Made by a program: the position numbers and the translations under genes
Assembly (NCBI GenBank): GCA_017475805.1
Contig: JAFVEW010000170.1
Location: forward strand, 1 to 6,572
DNA from: Synergistaceae bacterium
Lineage (GTDB): Bacteria > Synergistota > Synergistia > Synergistales > Aminobacteriaceae
Reading direction: 5' to 3'
Length of the DNA stretch: 6,572 nucleotides
Notes under the pieces: generated by a model
What the model saw: the letters and a program-made list of their open reading frames with translations, nothing else
Databases searched by the model: none
Told to the model about the DNA's origin: nothing
Shown: positions 1-4,361 of the stretch, in pieces
How the letters are laid out: each line of letters opens with the position of its first letter
Position numbering within the stretch: position 1 is the first letter of the stretch

Positions 1-749
1 GTTTTGATATTGTCCCGCAAGTTGCCGAAGAAGCAAATTTTTCTGATGATAAAGTAAAAGTCATCATGGATACAAGCGTTATTGCGGGATGTTTCTTTTA
101 TATCCTGATGACATTTATTGCTATTTCAATTGTGCCTGAGCATTATTCAAATTGGGTAGCCTATGTGAACGACTTAAATAACTTAGAAGGCTTCAACAAG
201 ATAATGACTTTTCACTCGGCATATAAAATTTTAGGCATGACAGGCTTATATTTAATCACGGCGGCTGCGGTATGCGCTGTTTTAACGGGAATTTTAGCTT
301 TCTATATCGCCACAAGCCGATTATTATACTCGATGGCTCGTGAAGAGATGCTGCCGTCATGGTTTGGCGTCCTGAATAAAAACGGAGTGCCTTTTAACGC
401 TATTATTTTTTGCACGACTGTTTCAATTTTAGTTTCACTTTTAGGAAGAAATACAGTTGGATGGACAGTAGATATGGCCTCGCTTGGCGGTGCAATAGGT
501 TTCGGCTATACTTCGCTGGCTGCGTACAAATATTCAATAAATGAAAATAGAAAAGATGTATCAATCTTAAGCGGATTGGGCTTTTTCTTCTCCGTGATAT
601 TTGCGTTGCTGCTCTTAGTGCCGCTGCCGGGACTTCAAAGTTCACTCGCGAGAGAACCCTATATTATGCTTTTAATCTGGATATTCATGGGTGTAACGTT
701 CTATTGGGTAAGCATTACTCGTCGAGGCGGCGGACAAGCCGAAAAATAA
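1..749 (+). CDS. APC-superfamily amino-acid permease, C-terminal part (5' end outside window)
   Basis: The reading frame is open from base 3 and ends at TAA 747-749, giving 248 residues. The first ATG at 66 is internal: the residues before it (FDIVPQVAEEANFS) match the conserved [GF]xxxPQxAEE loop after TM6 of APC-type amino-acid permeases. At least six hydrophobic segments follow. A second family hallmark is the segment SRLLYSMAREEMLPSWFG followed by NGVPFNAI, typical of the TM8-TM9 loop. The protein ends in a short basic tail (TRRGGGQAEK). Members of this superfamily move amino acids or polyamines across the inner membrane by proton or sodium symport or by exchange. The substrate cannot be read from this half. 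The last 35 bp overlap the 3' end of the convergent yvcK gene, and I see no hairpin terminator for it. Family call is firm; substrate is unknown. Confidence 0.87.
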   Translation, partial: FDIVPQVAEEANFSDDKVKVIMDTSVIAGCFFYILMTFIAISIVPEHYSNWVAYVNDLNNLEGFNKIMTFHSAYKILGMTGLYLITAAAVCAVLTGILAFYIATSRLLYSMAREEMLPSWFGVLNKNGVPFNAIIFCTTVSILVSLLGRNTVGWTVDMASLGGAIGFGYTSLAAYKYSINENRKDVSILSGLGFFFSVIFALLLLVPLPGLQSSLAREPYIMLLIWIFMGVTFYWVSITRRGGGQAEK

Positions 750-1803
750 CGGAAGCTAATTTTTGCGGATCATGTCGAACGACCCGGCCTTCTTTGTCGC
801 TCTCAAATATTGACATAATCGGAGCTTCGACATAAATGCAACCCATATCTTTTATAGCTTCTCTTTGATGATAATCTAAAAATAACGGCGATGCTCCGTC
901 TTTTTTATAAGCCTCGATAATATCATCTGGAATAGGCTCGTTGTTAGCAATCACGAAATCAGGAATACAACCTAAAGCAACGCTGACCCATTCAATATGT
1001 TTAAGAATGTTCATGCCTTGAGTCTCGTCAGGCTGAGTCATTAAGTTACATATATAAATCTTAGGAGCTGGCGAGTCCTTTAATTTATCCGCGAAATCCG
1101 GCAATAATAAATTAGGAATTACGCTCGTGAATAAACTTCCGGGGCCAAGCAGAATCACATCATCCTCATCGACCGCGCTTAAAACTTCAGGCAAAGGTCT
1201 TGCGTTCATAGGCTCAAGCCAAATCTCGTCAAGCTCGTGGCCATGCGCTGAAATATCTAACTCGCCTTTAGCTTGAAGACCGTCTTTAGTTTTTCCCATT
1301 AAAGTTATCGACTCTGTAGTAACAGGCAGAACACGGCCGCGAATAGATAATAAATGATTCATTTTCTCAACGGCTGTGCTAAAATCTCCGCTCATCTCTG
1401 TAACGGCTAATAATAATAAATTTCCTAAGCTATGGCCTGATAATTCGCCGCGATCAAATCTGAAATCAAGAATCTTTTTTAATTCGTTGTCGTTTTCAGC
1501 AAGTGCCGCTATACAGTTTCTAACATCACCGGGCGGTAACATTCCCCATTCATTGCGGATTCTTCCAGAGCTTCCGCCTTCGTCAGTAACGGCAACAACG
1601 GCTGTGATATTTCGAGTGAAACCTTTAATGCCGCGCAAAAGAGTCGAAAGTCCCGTACCTCCGCCTACAGCGACGATATAAGGGCCGCTCGAAAGTCTTT
1701 TTGAAATTGCGCGTTCGATTGTCGGCTTGCCGGAGCTGAATTTAATCCGCCCGAACATAAATAAAATTATTAAAGTCGTCAAGACTCCCAGTGCAAAATT
1801 CAT
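715..1803 (-). CDS. yvcK: YvcK/CofD-like gluconeogenesis factor with an N-terminal membrane segment
   Basis: A 362-residue protein of the CofD-like family (COG0391). It carries the glycine-rich nucleotide-binding loop GGGTGLS at residues 47-53, TDEGGSSGR at 72-80 (many relatives have ADDGGSSGR), PPGDVRNC at 89-96, and SGHSLGN after that. YvcK proteins bind UDP-sugars such as UDP-GlcNAc and are needed for growth on gluconeogenic carbon sources and for normal peptidoglycan synthesis and cell shape. That is family knowledge from Bacillus, Listeria and mycobacteria. Residues about 3-18 form a hydrophobic segment, followed by a basic linker to about residue 40. Bacillus YvcK (about 317 residues) lacks this extension, so the protein here is probably membrane-anchored with a cytoplasmic domain. 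The ATG at 1801-1803 has AGGAG at 1812-1816 upstream. It lies 57 bp after rapZ, the usual partner. The whiA gene that often follows in Gram-positives is not here; the next gene is a convergent permease with a 35-bp overlap. Confidence 0.92.
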   Translation of the reverse strand: MNFALGVLTTLIILFMFGRIKFSSGKPTIERAISKRLSSGPYIVAVGGGTGLSTLLRGIKGFTRNITAVVAVTDEGGSSGRIRNEWGMLPPGDVRNCIAALAENDNELKKILDFRFDRGELSGHSLGNLLLLAVTEMSGDFSTAVEKMNHLLSIRGRVLPVTTESITLMGKTKDGLQAKGELDISAHGHELDEIWLEPMNARPLPEVLSAVDEDDVILLGPGSLFTSVIPNLLLPDFADKLKDSPAPKIYICNLMTQPDETQGMNILKHIEWVSVALGCIPDFVIANNEPIPDDIIEAYKKDGASPLFLDYHQREAIKDMGCIYVEAPIMSIFESDKEGRVVRHDPQKLASVIFRLVRRLDE

Positions 1804-1824
1804 TCTTTTGTCTCCTAATTTTTT

Positions 1825-1852
1825 AGTTCCTACTTCCTAACACCTAATTCCT
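1825..1852 (-). repeat. Four tandem AGG-starting heptamers between rapZ and yvcK
   Basis: Read on the minus strand, four 7-nt units follow each other without gaps: AGGAATT, AGGTGTT, AGGAAGT, AGGAACT. The array starts 8 nt after the rapZ stop codon and ends 8 nt before the TTAGGAG that contains the yvcK ribosome binding site. A second 28-nt array of the same build lies at 4221-4248. The units are degenerate here but keep AGG in phase. They look like Shine-Dalgarno sequences in tandem, so a translational role is possible; an intergenic short-repeat family is equally possible. Confidence 0.7.
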
Positions 1853-1860
1853 TACTTGCT

Positions 1861-2730
1861 TTATTGATGCCCGTGCCCCTTATCGCGATGAATTACACAG
1901 ACGCCGCTGTAAATTTTTGAATAAACTTCGCCGAGCCATTCAGCCATAGCCACGCTGCGGTGACGTCCGCCGGTACAGCCGACAGAAATATGAAGCTGAC
2001 TTCTGACATTATTAAGAAACTGAGGAATAAAAAAGTCAAGAAAATTTTTCGTGAGCTCGAGACATTTATGAGTTTCAGGAAATTTTAATAAAAATTCTTT
2101 TACGGGCTCATCTTGGCCTGTTAAATTTTTTAATTCGTCGACATAATACGGATTAGGCAGGCAACGAACGTCCATAATAAAACTGCTGTCTTGAGGAACT
2201 CCGTATTTATAGCCGAACGAGCTTATTAAAATAGAAATGCCTCCGTCGTCTTTCTGATTAAAAAATTCTTTAACGAGTCTTTCTCTATGCTGATGTAAAT
2301 CCATTAATGACGTATCAATAATAATATCAGCGCGGTCTAAAACAGGAGCCAATAATTCTCGTTCCGTCAAAATCCCTTCAAGAGTCGAGCGTCCATGACT
2401 TAAGGGGTGAACGCGCCTTGTTCTTTCGTAGCGTCTTAATAATTCTTCATCTGAAGCCGTCAAGAATAAAACTTTAACGATGCCTTCCCAAGCCTTAGAG
2501 GTTTCGTCGATGACTTTCACAAAATCCTTGCTGACGTTTCTAATATCGACAGTTGCAACAACGCCGCGTTTTTTTGAAGCCTCCGGGCGTTCTGATATTA
2601 GCGTGAAAAGCTGCGGCAAAAGTGCTGGAGGAAGATTATCTATGGTAATAAAGCCGAAATCTTCAAGAACTTTCAAAGTCATAGTCTTTCCGGCTCCGCT
2701 CATTCCTGTAACGATGATAAATTGCTTCAT
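1861..2730 (-). CDS. rapZ: RapZ/YvcJ nucleotide-binding RNase adapter protein
   Basis: A 289-residue protein, close to the family's usual 280-300. The N-terminal kinase-like domain has a P-loop GMSGAGKT at residues 9-16, followed by the conserved DNLPPALLP stretch near residue 31 and a VDIRN motif (Walker B region). The C-terminal domain has CTGGRHRSVAMAEWLG and ends in HRDKGHGHQ, both RapZ signatures. In E. coli RapZ presents the small RNA GlmZ to RNase E and so controls glucosamine-6-phosphate synthase. In Bacillus the orthologue YvcJ binds and hydrolyses nucleotides, and its RNA role is less clear. Which applies here cannot be told from the sequence. The ATG at 2728-2730 is preceded by GAAGG at 2741-2745 on the minus strand, 10 nt away, and by a candidate promoter at 2766-2774. 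It is probably the first gene of a rapZ-yvcK transcript. Confidence 0.95.
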   Translation of the reverse strand: MKQFIIVTGMSGAGKTMTLKVLEDFGFITIDNLPPALLPQLFTLISERPEASKKRGVVATVDIRNVSKDFVKVIDETSKAWEGIVKVLFLTASDEELLRRYERTRRVHPLSHGRSTLEGILTERELLAPVLDRADIIIDTSLMDLHQHRERLVKEFFNQKDDGGISILISSFGYKYGVPQDSSFIMDVRCLPNPYYVDELKNLTGQDEPVKEFLLKFPETHKCLELTKNFLDFFIPQFLNNVRSQLHISVGCTGGRHRSVAMAEWLGEVYSKIYSGVCVIHRDKGHGHQ

Positions 2731-2755
2731 TGAAAAAATGCCTTCTTTAATTTTT

Positions 2756-2768
2756 AATCGCGGCGATT
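2756..2768. promoter_or_regulatory. Palindrome over the rapZ transcription start region (candidate operator)
   Basis: The arms AATCGC (2756-2761) and GCGATT (2763-2768) are perfect inverted repeats around G2762. One more matching pair, T2755 and A2769, makes a 15-nt palindrome with 7-bp arms. It overlaps the predicted rapZ -10 element (2766-2771) and the likely start point near 2759, where a bound repressor could block initiation. A chance palindrome of this size is quite possible, so the operator role is inference. Confidence 0.35.
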
Positions 2769-2774
2769 ATATCA
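2766..2774 (-). promoter_or_regulatory. Extended -10 promoter element for rapZ-yvcK
   Basis: The minus strand reads TGATATAAT, a perfect TATAAT at 2771-2766 with the TGn extension. No good -35 hexamer lies 16-18 bp upstream, which is tolerated by extended -10 promoters. Initiation about 7 nt downstream, near 2759, would leave a 5' leader of about 28 nt that includes the rapZ ribosome binding site. Confidence 0.6.
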
Positions 2775-2814
2775 TAAAGGCAAGTATGAATTAGGAGAAA
2801 CGAAAATTTTTAAC

Positions 2815-2823
2815 TGATATAAT
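2815..2823 (+). promoter_or_regulatory. Extended -10 promoter element for the DUF3798 transporter genes
   Basis: The plus strand reads TGATATAAT, with a consensus TATAAT at 2818-2823 and TGA just before it. This is the same nonamer as the divergent rapZ element. The -35 position 17 bp upstream (GAGAAA at 2795-2800) is weak. Initiation near 2830 would give a leader of about 55 nt before the TTG start at 2885. Confidence 0.6.
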
Positions 2824-2868
2824 AAACAAACTAAAATTCTTTTCAGAGTTTTTAATTTTCAAATTTTC

Positions 2869-2876
2869 AAAGGAGG
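2869..2876 (+). promoter_or_regulatory. Strong ribosome binding site that sets the TTG start of the DUF3798 gene
   Basis: AAAGGAGG is a near-complete match to the anti-Shine-Dalgarno sequence. It lies 8 nt before TTG 2885-2887. The first in-frame ATG (2912) is too far away and would cut the signal peptide in half, so the TTG is the start. Confidence 0.85.
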
Positions 2877-2884
2877 ATTTTATT

Positions 2885-4222
2885 TTGAAATTCAAATTTG
2901 CACTAATAACAATGCTTGTGTGTGCTTTGTTCGCAGGCTGTGCTATGGCTGCAGGACTTCCCAGCGTTGATGACCTTAAAGCCGCAGCTAAAGACACCGT
3001 CAAAGAAGCTGTAAAAGAAGGCGTGAAAGAAGCTATCGCCGAAGCTACGAAGAAAGAAGCCGATTTTCATATCGGAATCGTTACAGGCACAGTTTCTCAG
3101 AGTGAAGACGATCTTCGCGGTGCTGAATTAATGATTAAAATGTACGGCGACACTGCTAACGGCGGAATGATCACTCACATCACTTATCCTGACAACTTCC
3201 CGTCTGAACAGGAAACGACAATAAGCCAGATTCTTGGCCTTGCCGACGATCCTAAAATGAAAGTCATCGTTGTCAATCAGGGCGTTCCCGGAACTGCCGA
3301 AGCCTTCAGAAGAGTCCGTGAAAGACGCAGCGATATTTTATTATTAGCTGGCGAACCTCACGAAGACCCCGGCGTAATTTCAGAGGCTGCTGACATTGCT
3401 ACACATACCGACCATATCGGACGCGGCTATACTATTCCGCTCGGTGCTAAGAAAATGGGCGCAAAAACTTTCGTTCATATTTCATTCCCGCGCCATATGA
3501 GCTATGAAACTTTAGGACTTAGACGCGCTATCATGGAAGAAGCCTGCAAAGATTTAGGGCTTAAATTCGTCTTCGAGACTGCTCCTGACCCTACGAGCGA
3601 TGTAGGAATGGCCGGTGCACAGCAGTATATTCTTGAGAACGTTCCGGCATGGATTGAAAAATACGGCAAAGACGCTGCTTTCTTCTGCACGAACGACGGA
3701 GAAACAGAACCGTTATTAAAGCAGATTGCTGCTCTCGGCGGTTATTTCGTAGAAGCTGACCTTCCTTCGCCTTTAATGGGTTATCCCGGAGCTTTAGGAA
3801 TTGACCTTTCAAAAGAACAGGGCGATTGGCCTGCAATCTTAAAGAAAGTTGAAGACGCAGTTGTTAAAGCTGGCGGCGGCAACCGTATGGGAACATGGGC
3901 TTATTCATGGGGCTACACAACGACAGCAGCACTTGCTGAGTTCGGCAAACGTGCAGTTGAAAATGGAGCCTTAGAAGACAAAGCTAAATATGTCGGCAGT
4001 GCAAAAGCCCTCAAAGATATGCGCGCAGCTTATGACGAGTTCTGCCCTGGCGCAAAATGGGGAGCAAGTTACTTCATCGAGGCTTCAACAGGCGTAAAGA
4101 ACGGCCACTTCATTTTGCTTCGTCAGGATACTTACGTCTTAGGCGGCGACTATCTCGGCCTTGCTGATGTTGAAATCCCGGAAAAATATTTCCAAATTCG
4201 CATGACTCCGGCAAGCAATTAG
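2885..4222 (+). CDS. DUF3798 periplasmic/lipoprotein substrate-binding protein of an ABC importer
   Basis: A 445-residue secreted protein. Residues 1-22 form a signal peptide with a short basic start (MKFK) and a hydrophobic core. Cleavage may follow AMA at 20-22 (signal peptidase I), or C19 in LFAGC may be lipidated; F at -3 makes that lipobox imperfect. Residues about 32-59 are a Lys/Glu/Ala/Val helical stretch with VKEA-VKEG-VKEA units. From about residue 60 (FHIGIVTGTVSQSEDDLRGA) onward the sequence resembles DUF3798, which I place with type I periplasmic binding proteins. Segments such as VIVVNQGVPGTAEAFRRV, HISFPRHMSYETLGLRR and AFFCTNDGETEPLLKQIAALG look like the alternating strands and helices of that fold. 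The gene is followed by a terminator, then an ATPase and a permease gene, which supports a role in solute capture. The ligand is unknown. A regulator role is unlikely given the signal peptide. The family call is from memory of the domain. Confidence 0.82.
   Translation: MKFKFALITMLVCALFAGCAMAAGLPSVDDLKAAAKDTVKEAVKEGVKEAIAEATKKEADFHIGIVTGTVSQSEDDLRGAELMIKMYGDTANGGMITHITYPDNFPSEQETTISQILGLADDPKMKVIVVNQGVPGTAEAFRRVRERRSDILLLAGEPHEDPGVISEAADIATHTDHIGRGYTIPLGAKKMGAKTFVHISFPRHMSYETLGLRRAIMEEACKDLGLKFVFETAPDPTSDVGMAGAQQYILENVPAWIEKYGKDAAFFCTNDGETEPLLKQIAALGGYFVEADLPSPLMGYPGALGIDLSKEQGDWPAILKKVEDAVVKAGGGNRMGTWAYSWGYTTTAALAEFGKRAVENGALEDKAKYVGSAKALKDMRAAYDEFCPGAKWGASYFIEASTGVKNGHFILLRQDTYVLGGDYLGLADVEIPEKYFQIRMTPASN
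2999..3046 (+). repeat. 12-bp tandem repeat coding for a VKEA-type helical linker
   Basis: Three 12-bp units (GTCAAAGAAGCT, GTAAAAGAAGGC, GTGAAAGAAGCT) are followed by a degenerate fourth (ATCGCCGAAGCT). They encode VKEA, VKEG, VKEA and IAEA at residues 39-54 of the binding protein. The units differ mostly at third codon positions, which suggests that the peptide is kept while the DNA drifts. The product should be a charged amphipathic helix between the signal peptide and the ligand-binding domain. Confidence 0.75.
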
Positions 4223-4248
4223 GAATGAGGAGTTAGGAGTTAGGAGTT
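4221..4248 (+). repeat. Four tandem AGG-starting heptamers at the DUF3798 stop codon
   Basis: Units are AGGAATG followed by three identical AGGAGTT copies with no gaps. The first unit shares its AG with the TAG stop codon (4220-4222). The array has the same unit length, copy number and sense-strand orientation as the one at 1825-1852. AGGAG is a Shine-Dalgarno core but no start codon and open frame of note follow closely. Confidence 0.75.
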
Positions 4249-4268
4249 AATAACTTACTTCAAACGCC

Positions 4269-4282
4269 TAAAAATATTTTTA
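4269..4282. repeat. Perfect 14-nt AT palindrome upstream of the terminator
   Basis: TAAAAATATTTTTA is its own reverse complement. It lies between the heptamer array and the terminator hairpin. It contains only A and T, so it may be chance in an AT-rich spacer. No function is assigned. Confidence 0.4.
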
Positions 4283-4287
4283 TTGTT

Positions 4288-4328
4288 ATCCCTCGTTCTT
4301 GAAATTTTAGAATGAGGGATTTTTTTTT
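4288..4328 (+). terminator. Intrinsic terminator after the DUF3798 gene
   Basis: A 12-bp stem (4288-4299 with 4309-4320) has one G-U pair and a 9-nt loop, and it is followed by a run of T from 4320 to 4328. It lies 65 nt after the DUF3798 stop codon and upstream of the ATPase gene. I see no convincing promoter between it and the ATPase, so the downstream genes are probably expressed by partial read-through, with the binding protein made in excess. Confidence 0.9.
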
Positions 4329-4343
4329 AGTTAGTTAATTAAA

Positions 4344-4350
4344 AAAGGAG
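4344..4350 (+). promoter_or_regulatory. Ribosome binding site that sets the TTG start of the ATPase gene
   Basis: AAAGGAG lies 11 nt before TTG 4362-4364. No in-frame ATG or GTG lies near it, and the residues just after this TTG lead directly into the first ATPase domain. The spacing is a little long, so this start is likely but not certain. Confidence 0.7.
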
Positions 4351-4361
4351 TTGATTTTGTT

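Noticed and set aside
403..645. Minus-strand open frame inside the amino-acid permease gene
   Set aside because: It lies fully opposite a frame with clear APC permease features, and its product is a basic, low-complexity sequence with no recognisable domain.
1376..1681. Plus-strand open frame opposite yvcK
   Set aside because: It is antisense to the conserved YvcK nucleotide-binding region, and its translation shows no family features.
2480..2794. Plus-strand open frame opposite the start of rapZ and running into the control region
   Set aside because: The rapZ P-loop region on the other strand explains the openness, and the frame would run across both the rapZ promoter and its leader.
2791..3003. 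Minus-strand open frame across the transporter promoter and signal-peptide region
   Set aside because: It overlaps a strong ribosome binding site and signal peptide on the plus strand, and its product is unremarkable.
3502..3836. Two overlapping minus-strand open frames inside the DUF3798 gene
   Set aside because: Both are shadows of a long conserved coding frame and have no ribosome binding site or domain support.
4283..4313. Possible promoter (TTGTTA with TAGAAT) for the ATPase gene
   Set aside because: The spacing would be 19 bp, the -35 match is weak, and both elements lie in or next to the terminator hairpin, which explains the sequence better.
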